A stretch of DNA of 64,000 bases from Roseovarius sp. (GTDB lineage Bacteria; Pseudomonadota; Alphaproteobacteria; Rhodobacterales; Rhodobacteraceae): assembly GCA_029212365.1 (NCBI GenBank), contig JARGOC010000007.1:95620-159619 (forward strand). Direction: 5' to 3'. Position 1 is the first letter of the stretch, and each line of letters begins with the position of its first letter. Shown here piece by piece: positions 15,946 through 25,215 of the stretch. Under the pieces are notes generated by a model. It saw only the letters and a list, made by a program, of their open reading frames with translations. It made no database searches and had not been told where the DNA came from. The position numbers and the translations under genes were made by a program.

Positions 15946-16977
15946 CTATTGCGCCTCATTGGCAAACCGCACGCCCTTGATTTGCACGGCCAATCGCGGA
16001 TCGCGGGATTTGATCAGCAGATCACACCCGCCAATAATTTCCTGACACCGCTCCAGTGTTTCGATCTCCAACCGATGCATCGCCTGATGCGTATAAAACG
16101 TCAGATGAGGTGTGACGATCACATTGTCACGGCCAAACAGCGGGCTTAACGGATGATCCTGCAACGCCAAAGGCTCGGCGCTGAACACATCCAGCCCGGC
16201 ACCTGCAATCCAGCCCTCATCCAAGGCCCGGATCAGGGCTTGTTCATCCACAATCGCCCCGCGCGAGACATTGATCAGGCAGGCATGCGATTGCATTGCG
16301 CGCAACTCAGCCTCGCCAATCAGGTGATGGGTCTCGGGGCTTAAAACCGAATGAATGGTGACAATATCACTTTGCGTCAGCAGCTCGTGCAGTGTCTCGC
16401 AGCGGTCTACGCCAGCCTTTTCAAACTGTGCATCTGATGTATGCGGGCTATAGGCGATCACCCGCGCCCGAAACCCAGCCCCCGCCATACGCGCCATAGA
16501 GCTGCCGATTTTGCCAAGGCCGATGATCCCCACCGTAGAGCCCGCAATATCACGTCCCAGCCACTTTGCCTCGGGCCAGGCCCAGCCATCCTGCTGCATC
16601 TGGCGCCCGATGGCAGGCAGGCGTTTGAGCAATGAAATCATCAGCGCAAATGCGCCCTCGGCCACGGTTTCTTCGGCGTATTCAGGCACGTTGACCACAC
16701 CGATGCCACGCGCAACTGCCGCCGGGATGTCAATCGCGTCAATACCAACGCCGTATTTGACAATGCCCTTCAGATTGGGCGCCGCCGCAATGACCCGTGC
16801 CGTGATTGGCGCATAGCACATAAGCAACAGTTCAACATCGGCGATCTGCGCGATTATGTCGTCTTCTGAGGCCCCATCGGGCAGCAATACCAATTCGTGC
16901 CCGGCTTTTCGCAGCTCGGCATCGACAAATGGCGTTTCCAACCTGGCGTCAGTGCGCAGGATTTTCACTTTGCGCAC
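15946..16977 (-). CDS. D-isomer-specific 2-hydroxyacid dehydrogenase family (CtBP-like)
   Basis: A 343-residue NAD-dependent dehydrogenase. The Rossmann loop GIIGLGKIGSSMARM is near 152-166. The catalytic triad is visible as Arg in NVSRGAIVDEQAL, Glu in GLDVFSAEPLALQDHPL and His in VIVTPHLTFYTHQA. The C-terminal-binding-protein-like variant NVPEYAEETVAEGAFALM is at about 96-113. It overlaps the pbfA-like gene by 13 bases, so it belongs to the phosphonate operon. A 2-hydroxy/2-oxo phosphonate such as phosphonopyruvate or phosphonolactate is a conceivable substrate, but that is inference. Confidence 0.8.
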   Translation of the reverse strand: MRKVKILRTDARLETPFVDAELRKAGHELVLLPDGASEDDIIAQIADVELLLMCYAPITARVIAAAPNLKGIVKYGVGIDAIDIPAAVARGIGVVNVPEYAEETVAEGAFALMISLLKRLPAIGRQMQQDGWAWPEAKWLGRDIAGSTVGIIGLGKIGSSMARMAGAGFRARVIAYSPHTSDAQFEKAGVDRCETLHELLTQSDIVTIHSVLSPETHHLIGEAELRAMQSHACLINVSRGAIVDEQALIRALDEGWIAGAGLDVFSAEPLALQDHPLSPLFGRDNVIVTPHLTFYTHQAMHRLEIETLERCQEIIGGCDLLIKSRDPRLAVQIKGVRFANEAQ

Positions 16978-18335
16978 TCCTTAATGGCCGTTTGCACAAT
17001 GCCCAATGCCCGGTCCAGATCATCCTGCGCGATGGTCAGCGGAGGTGACAGTGTCAGCACCGACCCGGCACTGATCTTGAAGCTCAGCCCTTGCTCCAGA
17101 CAGGCGTAATAGATCTTTTCCGCCATCGCATGATCCGGCGTGCGTGCATCGCGGTCCGAGACGATCTCAACCCCGAACATCAGCCCGCGCCCGCGTATGT
17201 CACCAACAACCCGGTGATCCCCAATGCTGTCGTTCAACCGCGCCATGGCCGCACGGCCCAGCCGATCTGAGCGTTCAATCAGACCCTCGTCCTGAATGAT
17301 ATCCAGCGTGGTCAGAGCGGCCCGCGCAGTCACTGGGTTTTTCTCGTGGGTATAATGCCCGATGGCGAATTCGCCGCAGACATCCAGATCACGCCGCGCA
17401 ATCACGGCTGCAATCGGCAACATGCCTCCGCCCAGCGCCTTGCCCAAGGTGACGATATCCGGCACGATCTCATCGTGATCAAAGGCAAACATACGGCCAG
17501 TTTTGCCCAGACCCGTGGGGATTTCATCCATGATCAACAAAGTGCCATGGCGGTGACAGGCCTCTTGCACGGCCTGCCAATATCCGGGCGGGGGCACCAC
17601 GGGAACCGCACGCATCGGCTCAGCGATCACAGCCGCCACATCACCTTCTCGGGCGAGCACATAATCAACCATCCGCGCACAGGCCAAGGCACAATTTTGC
17701 GGCCCCGCATGGCCATACGCACAATGATAGCAATGAAACGGGGCGACATGTTCTGTGCCAGACATCAATGGCCCTGCGATATGGCTGCGAAAGGTGGCCT
17801 CGCCGCCCACGCTGGCCGCGCCAAAGCCTGCCCCATGAAAGGCGTCCCAAAAGCTCAGCGTTTTGAACCGGCCTGTCGCCGCACGCGCAATTTTCAGAGC
17901 CACTTCATTGGCGTCTGAGCCGCCCGTGGTGAACAAAACCTTGTTCAGCTCACCCGGTGCCAGTTCGCCCAGACGTTCCGCCAGTTGCACCGACACATCA
18001 TTGGTAAATCGTCGTGGTGAAAACGGCAGCGCATCCATCTGCGCCTTTACCGCCTCAATCAGCCGCGGATGCCCGTACCCGATGTGATGCACCGAGTTGC
18101 CGTGGAAATCCATAAACCTGCGCCCGGCCGTATCCTCGATCCAGATACCCTCGGCCTTGGCGATGGTCGCCACACAAGGTGAGGACAGCGATTGATGCAA
18201 AAACGCCTCTGCATCCCGCGCCAACAACTGCTGCGTTGGCGCATGCCCCTCTCGTGCGGCCCAATCCGCGCGCGCGGCACTTGTATTGGCTTCGCCTTCG
18301 GTGTGTTGCACAGGATTCCTCTTTCCGCTTTTCAA
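16965..18335 (-). CDS. pbfA: Class III PLP enzyme, likely (R)-1-hydroxy-2-aminoethylphosphonate ammonia-lyase
   Basis: A 456-residue class III aminotransferase-fold protein. PLP-binding features: GGSDANEVALKIAR near 121-134, the SFWDAFHGAGFGAASVGG loop, LIMDEIPTGLGKTG with the cofactor Asp, and the Schiff-base Lys in DIVTLGKALGGGMLP near 300. In phosphonate clusters a member of this fold, PbfA, eliminates ammonia from (R)-1-hydroxy-2-aminoethylphosphonate to give phosphonoacetaldehyde, feeding phnY and phnA. The placement inside a phnW-phnA-phnY operon supports that role over a simple transaminase. A Cys-rich segment CYHCAYGHAGPQNCALAC near 204-221 is unusual for plain aminotransferases. Confidence 0.72.
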   Translation of the reverse strand: MKSGKRNPVQHTEGEANTSAARADWAAREGHAPTQQLLARDAEAFLHQSLSSPCVATIAKAEGIWIEDTAGRRFMDFHGNSVHHIGYGHPRLIEAVKAQMDALPFSPRRFTNDVSVQLAERLGELAPGELNKVLFTTGGSDANEVALKIARAATGRFKTLSFWDAFHGAGFGAASVGGEATFRSHIAGPLMSGTEHVAPFHCYHCAYGHAGPQNCALACARMVDYVLAREGDVAAVIAEPMRAVPVVPPPGYWQAVQEACHRHGTLLIMDEIPTGLGKTGRMFAFDHDEIVPDIVTLGKALGGGMLPIAAVIARRDLDVCGEFAIGHYTHEKNPVTARAALTTLDIIQDEGLIERSDRLGRAAMARLNDSIGDHRVVGDIRGRGLMFGVEIVSDRDARTPDHAMAEKIYYACLEQGLSFKISAGSVLTLSPPLTIAQDDLDRALGIVQTAIKECAK

Positions 18336-18358
18336 AATAAGTCCGCACGTGGCGCCCT

Positions 18359-18380
18359 AGATTTTTCTGCAGAAAAATCT
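18359..18380. repeat. 22-bp perfect palindrome inside the phn operon
   Basis: AGATTTTTCTG followed by CAGAAAAATCT forms an uninterrupted 22-base palindrome in the 49-base gap between phnY and the pbfA-like gene. As RNA it would fold into an AT-rich hairpin. Its arms are nearly identical to the second hairpin after accA (48145-48166), which suggests a dispersed element used at transcript ends or processing sites. Confidence 0.7.
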
Positions 18381-18384
18381 CTGC

Positions 18385-19842
18385 TTAACCGGGCCATGGC
18401 AGTGAGTAGGTTTTGACGTTTGTGAAGAACTTCATGGCCTCTGTGACACCTTCCTTGACGGCGTTACCGCTGTCTTTGATGCCACCAAAGGGGGATGTTT
18501 CGATGCGATATCCAGGTTGTTCCCAGATGTTGCAGGTGCCCACATCCAGACCGTTGATATAAGCAATCGCACGGTTCAGATCGTTGGTGCATACGCCTGA
18601 GGACAGGCCAAAATCGGTTGAGTTTGAAATGCGCATCACCTCAACATCATCGTCCGGCACACGCACAATCGGCACAATCGGGCCAAAGGTTTCTTCCATC
18701 ACAAGCTCACTGTCATGGGGCACCTTGTCTACCACAATGGGCGGCAAAAGCGCGCCCTGACGGCCCGGATGATAGAGGATTTCCGCGCCCTCTTTCTCGG
18801 CCTGATAGACGCGGTTCTCAAACAGCTCGGCGGCCTGTGCGTGAATCACGCAGCCCAGCTCGGTCTCGGGGTCTTGCGGGTCACCAAACTTGATCTTTTT
18901 GGCCTTCTCCAACACCAGCGGTACAAACTTGTCGGCCACGCTTTCCTGCACCAGAATGCGCTTGATCGCGGTGCAGCGTTGCCCTGAGTTACCGGTGGCG
19001 CCGGCCACGGCAATGGTGGCTGCCTTTTCAAGATCAGCATCACTCAGATCATTGCAGACAATCAGCGGGTCATTTCCGCCCAGTTCCAGCGCCTGACGCT
19101 TGTAGCCGGCTTTTGAGGCAATCAGTTTGCCCACAGGCACACCGCCAGTAAAGGTGATGATGTCGATGTTTTCATTGACCATCATCTCTTCGCCGATGTC
19201 TTTAGGCAGGCCGGTGACAATCTGGAACATCTCGGGCGGCAGACCCGCCTCGTATAGAATATCAGCCAGCGAAATTGCCGTCAGCGGGGTCAGGTCGGTC
19301 GGCTTGCACACCATGCAGTTGTTGGTGGCAATCGACGGCGCAATCTTGTGACTGACCATGTTCAGCGGATGGTTGAACGGCGTGATCGCGCTGATCGCGC
19401 GTACCGGCTCGCGCTTGGTGAAAATCTTGCGCTCTTTGCCGTTATGGGTCAAATCGCACGAGAAGATTTCGCCGTCATCATTCAGCGCCTGAGCGGCAGC
19501 AAACTGGTACACATCCTGCGCGCGCTTGGTCTCGTAGATGGCGTGCTGGTGGCAGATGCCCAACTCCAGTGTCAGCCATTTGGCCAGGTAATCACGCTTT
19601 TCGCCGATCAATTCGCCTGCGCGTTGCAGGATCTGGTTGCGTTCATACCGGCTGAGCGTCGGCGTGTAGTTCGCGGCAATCTCAAAGGCCCGTTTGGCGT
19701 GTTCGGCGGTGCCTGCGGGCACGGTGCCGACCACATCCTCAGTATAGGGGTATGTCACTTCGATCACATCATCGGTGAACACCACCTCACCACTAATGCG
19801 CATGCCTTCGTGGCGGATGTCGGCTTGGGGCACCTTGGTCAT
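18385..19842 (-). CDS. phnY: Phosphonoacetaldehyde dehydrogenase
   Basis: A 485-residue aldehyde dehydrogenase oxidising phosphonoacetaldehyde to phosphonoacetate with NAD. Family landmarks: [20 protein letters not shown] (cofactor strand), the CKPTDLTPL Lys, [16 protein letters not shown], the catalytic Glu in [12 protein letters not shown], the nucleophile Cys in [16 protein letters not shown] and the [11 protein letters not shown] segment. The substrate assignment comes from context: its start overlaps the phnA stop by 4 bases and phnW lies upstream. The length agrees with the characterised Sinorhizobium PhnY. Confidence 0.85.
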   Translation of the reverse strand: MTKVPQADIRHEGMRISGEVVFTDDVIEVTYPYTEDVVGTVPAGTAEHAKRAFEIAANYTPTLSRYERNQILQRAGELIGEKRDYLAKWLTLELGICHQHAIYETKRAQDVYQFAAAQALNDDGEIFSCDLTHNGKERKIFTKREPVRAISAITPFNHPLNMVSHKIAPSIATNNCMVCKPTDLTPLTAISLADILYEAGLPPEMFQIVTGLPKDIGEEMMVNENIDIITFTGGVPVGKLIASKAGYKRQALELGGNDPLIVCNDLSDADLEKAATIAVAGATGNSGQRCTAIKRILVQESVADKFVPLVLEKAKKIKFGDPQDPETELGCVIHAQAAELFENRVYQAEKEGAEILYHPGRQGALLPPIVVDKVPHDSELVMEETFGPIVPIVRVPDDDVEVMRISNSTDFGLSSGVCTNDLNRAIAYINGLDVGTCNIWEQPGYRIETSPFGGIKDSGNAVKEGVTEAMKFFTNVKTYSLPWPG

Positions 19843-21098
19843 GCCTTGGCCTCCTCAAGGGCTGCGGCAGTGCAGGCATAAAAGAACGCATCAAAATTGC
19901 GCAGCACTGGTTGACTGGGCAGGTCAATCACGCGGTTGCAGATGAAGGGCACCTCCTGTTCGGTCAAACCGCCATGGCTGCGCAGAGGCTCTTTCAGAGC
20001 TGCCAGATCATGACGGTGCTCGGAGGTGCCGATGCAGATATTCTCGGACGAGATCATGATGATATCGCCGATCCGATCGCCCGGCAGCTCAAACCGCTTG
20101 ATGGCTTCGGCCTTGTCGATCACCAGGATCAATTCCTCGCGGGCTTGCAGCTTGGCGATGATATCAGCCACATCCGCACCCTCCGGCAGATAGGCAGTGC
20201 CAAAACCACCCAGCGCGCCGTGATGCACCACATAAGGGTCAGTGATCGGCAGGATAACCCGCGCGGCATCCTTGCCCAGCCAGTCGTCCATCAGGTCCTG
20301 AACATAGATCACATTGGGTGAACCATCTGCATGGTGTTTGGGCTTCATGCCGTGATCGGCCGTCACCACAATGGCCGCCCCCATGGCGTCCAGCTCAGTC
20401 AGGTATTTGTCAAACATCTCGTAGAAGGATTTGGCTTGTGCATCATCGGGCGCATATTTGTGCTGCACATAATCGGTTGTGGTCAGATACATCACGTCCG
20501 GCGCCCATTCACGCAGCAGTTTAACACCCGCAGCAAAGACAAATTCAGACAGATCAGCAGAATACACCTCGGGCTGCACCATCCCCAACCAAGTGCTGGC
20601 GGCGTCTTGGCCGTGTTCGGCCTTTGTGGAGCTGTCTGATTTTTCGGCCGAAAAACATCTGGCACGATCTTCGTCAAACCGCAGACCTGCCCCCAAAAGG
20701 GCGCGCAGCTTGTCTTTGGCAGTGACCACAGCAACCCGTGCGCCGGCCTCATAAAATTGGCCAAAGATAGTCGGCGCACGCAGAAAACGCACGTCGTTCA
20801 TCATCACCTCTTCGCCGCTATCGGGATCAATCAGGTAGTTGCCACAGATGCCATGCACAATCGGTGGCCGCCCTGTCGCGATGCTCAGATTGTTGGGATT
20901 GGTAAAGGACGGGATCACCGAATGCGCCAGCCGGTCGGTGCCGGTCTCTCGCATCCGTTTCAGTGTTGGCATCAGCCCGTCGGCAATGGCTTTGTCCAGA
21001 TACTCCGGCTCGCAACCGTCCAAACAGATCGCAATCGCACAGGTCTTTGGGGCCGCATATGTGCGCTCATTGGCAACCACGGGGGTAGAAATACTCAT
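19839..21098 (-). CDS. phnA: Phosphonoacetate hydrolase
   Basis: An alkaline-phosphatase-superfamily zinc enzyme that cleaves the C-P bond of phosphonoacetate to acetate and phosphate. The ATG at 21098 ([14 protein letters not shown]) is chosen; a start at 21182 adds 28 atypical residues. Metal and nucleophile motifs are visible: [11 protein letters not shown] with the first metal Asp, [16 protein letters not shown] with the Thr nucleophile, [29 protein letters not shown] with Asp-His ligands and the late [14 protein letters not shown]is. At 419 aa it matches known PhnA. It is the middle step of the phnW-phnA-phnY pathway cluster. Confidence 0.88.
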   Translation of the reverse strand: MSISTPVVANERTYAAPKTCAIAICLDGCEPEYLDKAIADGLMPTLKRMRETGTDRLAHSVIPSFTNPNNLSIATGRPPIVHGICGNYLIDPDSGEEVMMNDVRFLRAPTIFGQFYEAGARVAVVTAKDKLRALLGAGLRFDEDRARCFSAEKSDSSTKAEHGQDAASTWLGMVQPEVYSADLSEFVFAAGVKLLREWAPDVMYLTTTDYVQHKYAPDDAQAKSFYEMFDKYLTELDAMGAAIVVTADHGMKPKHHADGSPNVIYVQDLMDDWLGKDAARVILPITDPYVVHHGALGGFGTAYLPEGADVADIIAKLQAREELILVIDKAEAIKRFELPGDRIGDIIMISSENICIGTSEHRHDLAALKEPLRSHGGLTEQEVPFICNRVIDLPSQPVLRNFDAFFYACTAAALEEAKA

Positions 21099-21123
21099 GT
21101 CTTGTCGTCCTTCATTTGGCGCC

Positions 21124-22311
21124 TCAAGCGGCCAGTTTCTTGCGTTCTTCAAGGGCTTTGGCAGGAGGGGCTGCGCTGGCAACTCCCATATCTGTCAATG
21201 CCTGCCGGGCGGCCTGGACCACGCGGCGCATCACATGTTCGTCCATCTGGCCAATCACACCCACCCGAAAGCTGTCCACCACAGTCAGCTTGCCGGGATA
21301 GATGATAAACCCGGCCGCCTTCATCAATTCATAGAAACGGGTGAAGTCAAAATTGGGATCAGACGGGCAGAAGAATGTCACGATGATCGGGCTGAGCCAG
21401 CGATCAGCCAGCAGCGTTTCAAACCCAAGGTCGCGCATGCCCGCGACCAACTCATCGCGGTTGCGGGTATAGCGCGCCCCGCGCCCTGCAACACCACCTT
21501 CGGCCTCATGCGCTTTGAGCGCTTGGATAAAGGCGGCCACCACATGGGTCGGCGGTGTAAATCGCCACTGGCCGGTTTTGTTCATCGTGGCCCATTGCGC
21601 CTCGACATCCAAGGAAAGCGAATGGCAATTGCCCTTGGCGGCGCTCAGCTCGTCGGTGCGGGCAATGACAAAACCAAAGCCCGGCACACCTTCGATACAT
21701 TTATTGGCGGATGAGACCATGGCAACATAGTTCAGTTTGCCAGCATCCAGCTCCACCGCCCCAAAGGCCGACATGCTGTCGATCAGCAGCTTACGCCCGG
21801 CGGCTTGGGTGGCTGCGGCAATTTCCTCGACAGGGTTCAGGATGCCAGAGCTTGTCTCGCAGTGGATCGCCAGAACATGGGTGATTGCCGGGTCATCCGC
21901 CAGGGCCTGCGCCACTTCGGCGCCACGCGGGGGCAGGTAATCGCCCTTATCAATCAGGGTGTAGGCGCGGCCAAGGTAGTCCATCGTCTGTGCTGCGCGC
22001 AGCCCATAAGCGCCGTTGGCCAGCACCAGAACCTTGCCATCTTTGGGCACAAATGTCCCCAGCATCGCCTCAACACAATACGAGCCCGACCCCTGAATGG
22101 GCACGCAATCATACGCCTGCGCGTTTGCCCCAATCAGCGCCAAAAGGCGGCTGCGCATGTCACGGGTCATCGCGCGGAAATCATCATCCCAGCTACCCCA
22201 GTCACGCAACATCGCCTGCTTCACCTCATGCGACGTGGTCAACGGCCCCGGCGTCAACAAATAGGGCTCCCCCAGCTCGGGGGACGGCAGCGGCGCGGTC
22301 TCAGCACTCAT
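21124..22311 (-). CDS. phnW: 2-aminoethylphosphonate-pyruvate transaminase
   Basis: A 395-residue class V PLP aminotransferase transferring the amino group of 2-aminoethylphosphonate to pyruvate, giving phosphonoacetaldehyde and alanine. The N-terminal [40 protein letters not shown], the [16 protein letters not shown] loop, [15 protein letters not shown] and the PLP Lys in [20 protein letters not shown] are textbook PhnW. It is the first gene of the operon, and phnA follows 25 bases downstream. The 109-base region in front of it is shared with the divergent LysR gene. Confidence 0.92.
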   Translation of the reverse strand: MSAETAPLPSPELGEPYLLTPGPLTTSHEVKQAMLRDWGSWDDDFRAMTRDMRSRLLALIGANAQAYDCVPIQGSGSYCVEAMLGTFVPKDGKVLVLANGAYGLRAAQTMDYLGRAYTLIDKGDYLPPRGAEVAQALADDPAITHVLAIHCETSSGILNPVEEIAAATQAAGRKLLIDSMSAFGAVELDAGKLNYVAMVSSANKCIEGVPGFGFVIARTDELSAAKGNCHSLSLDVEAQWATMNKTGQWRFTPPTHVVAAFIQALKAHEAEGGVAGRGARYTRNRDELVAGMRDLGFETLLADRWLSPIIVTFFCPSDPNFDFTRFYELMKAAGFIIYPGKLTVVDSFRVGVIGQMDEHVMRRVVQAARQALTDMGVASAAPPAKALEERKKLAA

Positions 22312-22420
22312 CAGATTGATCCTTGTGGCAGCAACAAAGGTACAAATGGGGCAGATTATTGCATATGTAAAATCTCTATTTTATATTGATCTATAAGTTT
22401 AACATATATGTGAACCCCCC
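22312..22420. promoter_or_regulatory. Divergent phnW / lysR promoter region
   Basis: An AT-rich 109-base spacer between phnW and its likely activator. It holds TTGCATATGTAA (22359-22370), centred on CATATG, and the perfect palindrome ACATATATGT (22402-22411) ending 9 bases before the regulator start. LysR proteins normally bind and autoregulate from such spacers, so these are candidate operators; no experiment or consensus supports a specific one. Confidence 0.4.
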
Positions 22421-23281
22421 ATGCGTTACAGCCAACTTCGTGCCTTTCATCATGTGGCGTTACACGGCGGGTTTTCCCGTGCCGCCGAGGCATTGCATCA
22501 GACCCAACCGGCCCTGTCGGATCAGGTGCGCAAGCTGGAACAGGCACATGACACGCTGTTGTTTCATCGCGACCACAAACAGGTGCGCCTGACCCAAGCA
22601 GGCGAAGGCCTGTTTCGTCTGACCCGGCAATTCTTTGAGCTGGAAACCGGGATAGGTGAATATCTCAGCCATTCGCGGGCCTCGGTGCATGGAACGTTGC
22701 GTATCATCGCCGATTCAGCGCTGCATATTACCGACGCATTGGGCCGGTTTCAGACGGCCTATCCAAAGGTGTTCATATCGCTGCAGACCGGCAACACCGA
22801 AGAGGTGCTGACCCGGTTGCGCAACTATGACGCCGAAGTGGGGGTTGTAGGCAATCTGGAACCTGCCTCGGATTTGGTCTCGCATGAGTTGGGCCGCACG
22901 CCGATTATCGCCATCGCAGCCAAGGACATGCTGCCCCCGACTGTAAAATCCCTGCGCTTTGATGACCTGCTGAACTGGCCTTTGGTGTTTCGGGAAAGCG
23001 GATCACACACGCGCCAAAGTCTTGAGAGCGAAGCAAAGCGGCGCAAGATCACCCTCAAACCCACCATTGCCGTGGACGGGCGCGAGGCGATGCACGCGGT
23101 GGTCGCCTCGGGTGCGGGTCTGGGGTTTGTCTCCGAGGCCGAATTTGGCCGCGATGCCAGATTGCGCAAAGTGCCTATCACGGATCTGAATATTTCAATG
23201 ACAGAAACTCTGGTCCATCTGAGCACACGATCAGACGTGCCGGTCATCCGCGCCTTCTTGCGCAGCGTCGAAAATATCTGA
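22421..23281 (+). CDS. LysR-family regulator of the phosphonate operon (putative)
   Basis: A 286-residue LysR protein. The winged helix is MRYSQLRAFHHVALHGGFSR (start) with AAEALHQTQPALSDQVRKLE, and the effector domain begins near residue 88 (HGTLRIIADSALHITDALGRF). Divergent transcription from phnW is the classical LysR arrangement, so it probably activates phnW-phnA-phnY-pbfA in response to 2-aminoethylphosphonate or a pathway intermediate. That role is inferred from position only. Confidence 0.82.
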   Translation: MRYSQLRAFHHVALHGGFSRAAEALHQTQPALSDQVRKLEQAHDTLLFHRDHKQVRLTQAGEGLFRLTRQFFELETGIGEYLSHSRASVHGTLRIIADSALHITDALGRFQTAYPKVFISLQTGNTEEVLTRLRNYDAEVGVVGNLEPASDLVSHELGRTPIIAIAAKDMLPPTVKSLRFDDLLNWPLVFRESGSHTRQSLESEAKRRKITLKPTIAVDGREAMHAVVASGAGLGFVSEAEFGRDARLRKVPITDLNISMTETLVHLSTRSDVPVIRAFLRSVENI

Positions 23282-23394
23282 TTGTGCTTAAACAAAAGAA
23301 TATAACCGCATAAATCCACACATAACCCCTCAAATCGCTTGATAAGCATGACGAATCTGTATTTGCTGCGCTTAAGCATTCTGAGGAGAAGCGC

Positions 23395-24948
23395 TTGCCC
23401 GACCGGCAAAACATATTGTTCGTGATTATTGATCAGCTTCGGGCCGATTGCCTGACTGGTGCGTTATCAGATCATGTGAACCTGCCACACCTGCAAGCCC
23501 TGCGGCAGGAGGCCGTGACATTTGCTGACCATCATTCGGTCTGCAATCCGTGCGGTCCTGCGCGCGCGTCTATCCTGACAGCGCAATATGCGATGAACCA
23601 CCGATCTACCCGCAATGGCACGCCGCTCACCCATGACACGCCAAACCTGGCCACACAGTTGCGCAGCGTCGGCTATCTGCCTCTGCTTTATGGCTATAAT
23701 GACTGCTCCCGTGATCCCCGCGGGCTGAATCCGGCGGACCCGCAGCTGACCTCATACGAAGAAGTGATGCCCGGCTTTCATGAAGTGGTTGAAATGCGGC
23801 TGGAAACCTCCCTGCCCTGGCGCAGCGATCTGGCGGCCAAAGGGTATGACGTGTCGGATTACCCGGATGTGTACCGCGCGCGGGGGGATGATGTGACCGC
23901 CCCGGCACTTTACAGCGCCGAGGACAGCGACACCGCTTTTTTGACCAATGCCATGCTCAGGGATTTGTCTCAGCGCGATCCGGGATGGTGTGCCCATATC
24001 ACCTATATCCGCCCGCATCCGCCGCTGGTGGCGCCAGCGCCCTATAATACGATGTATGATCCTGAAACGCTTCCGCCACCACATACAAACGGCAGCCGGG
24101 AAGATGCGCAATCTGAGCATCCGTTCCACGATGTATCGCTGGAGTATCGCAAGGCGGCAGATTTCGTGGTTGGCTTTCCTGATCTTGAGGACACGCCCGA
24201 AAACATCGCCAAGCTGCGCGCCATCTACCTGGGGTTGGCCAGCGAGGTCGATCACCATATCGGGCGGATCATTCAGTTCCTGAAGGACAGCGGCCAATAT
24301 GACGACACGTTGATCGTTGTCACTGCCGATCACGGCGAAATGTTGGGTGATCACCACGCTTGGGGCAAGATGAGCTATCACGCTGCGGCCAATCATGTAC
24401 CGTTGATTATCCGTGACCCTTCAACCCCGGCGCAGCATGGGCTGACCGTAGAGCAACCCACCGAATCTATTGACGTAACGCCAACCATTCTGGACCTCTG
24501 CGGGGCGGCGATTCCGGACACGATGGATGGCCAAAGCCTGCGCGAATTTCTGGAAACAGGTGGGGCCAAGGATTGGCGCGATCACATTTTTTGTGAACTG
24601 GATTTTGGCAATCCAATTGCGCCAACTCTGTTTCAGCAGAGGCTGGGGCTGAGCTGTGACAAGGCCAATCTGGCCATATTGCGCAGGGACAAACAGACTC
24701 TGGTGCACTTCAACGGAGGCTTGCCCGCCCTGCTGCTGGAAACATCACCATCCGGCGCAACACAGGATTTAGCAGCGCAACCTGGGGCTGAAAAATCAAT
24801 TCTTGAGTTGTCACAGGCAATGTTAGATCACAGAATGACCTTTGCTGACGGGCGGTTTGCCCATACGATGGTTACCAGTCAGGGCGTTAAAACCTCGCCA
24901 CGGCACCAAATTTCGCCGGACCGCCCTTCGCGGCTGGCCAAGGTATGA
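23395..24948 (+). CDS. Sulfatase / phosphonate monoester hydrolase-like enzyme
   Basis: A 517-residue alkaline-phosphatase-superfamily hydrolase. Metal-binding NILFVIIDQLRADCL is at the N-terminus. The formylglycine signature CGPARAS (C-x-P-x-R) is near residue 48, and VVTADHGEMLGDHHAWGKMSYH with the second metal site is near 302-323. The YGYNDCSRDPRGLNP segment and the overall length resemble phosphonate monoester/phosphodiester hydrolases as well as sulfatases. The start is TTG at 23395 behind GAGGAG. Being next to the phosphonate locus makes a phosphonate-ester substrate plausible; choline- or aryl-sulfate remain alternatives. A formylglycine-generating enzyme is not in the window. Confidence 0.72.
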   Translation: MPDRQNILFVIIDQLRADCLTGALSDHVNLPHLQALRQEAVTFADHHSVCNPCGPARASILTAQYAMNHRSTRNGTPLTHDTPNLATQLRSVGYLPLLYGYNDCSRDPRGLNPADPQLTSYEEVMPGFHEVVEMRLETSLPWRSDLAAKGYDVSDYPDVYRARGDDVTAPALYSAEDSDTAFLTNAMLRDLSQRDPGWCAHITYIRPHPPLVAPAPYNTMYDPETLPPPHTNGSREDAQSEHPFHDVSLEYRKAADFVVGFPDLEDTPENIAKLRAIYLGLASEVDHHIGRIIQFLKDSGQYDDTLIVVTADHGEMLGDHHAWGKMSYHAAANHVPLIIRDPSTPAQHGLTVEQPTESIDVTPTILDLCGAAIPDTMDGQSLREFLETGGAKDWRDHIFCELDFGNPIAPTLFQQRLGLSCDKANLAILRRDKQTLVHFNGGLPALLLETSPSGATQDLAAQPGAEKSILELSQAMLDHRMTFADGRFAHTMVTSQGVKTSPRHQISPDRPSRLAKV

Positions 24949-25215
24949 TGACACGTCTGGATGTCATGTATCAGTTACAAATTCCGGGCACATGTAGGGC
25001 TTCGATGCGGGGGTACGCCTCTGTCAGTCAAGCCCGAGGCAGTCACAGGGAGACGCTCAGCCTAGACAGCGTTAGGCGCGAAACGGCAAGTTCTGGATTA
25101 TAATGATCGGGAAGCTGGCTCTATCGTGGAAATTCATCTGTTGCCTATGGTCAGGCACAGACAAACTGATGGGAAACGGACCCCGCAAAGCTGAAGTCCG
25201 ACAACAGGAGAGAAA
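24949..25215 (+). promoter_or_regulatory. Leader region of the first ABC operon
   Basis: A 267-base non-coding stretch in front of the solute-binding protein gene. I see no ORF, tRNA or riboswitch core that I can identify. It must contain the promoter for the operon, and it ends with the ribosome-binding site ACAGGAGAG just before ATG 25216. Confidence 0.35.

Noticed and set aside
24949..25215. Possible riboswitch in the leader of the first ABC operon.
   Set aside because: No core of a known riboswitch class could be recognised by eye; only reported as an unassigned leader.
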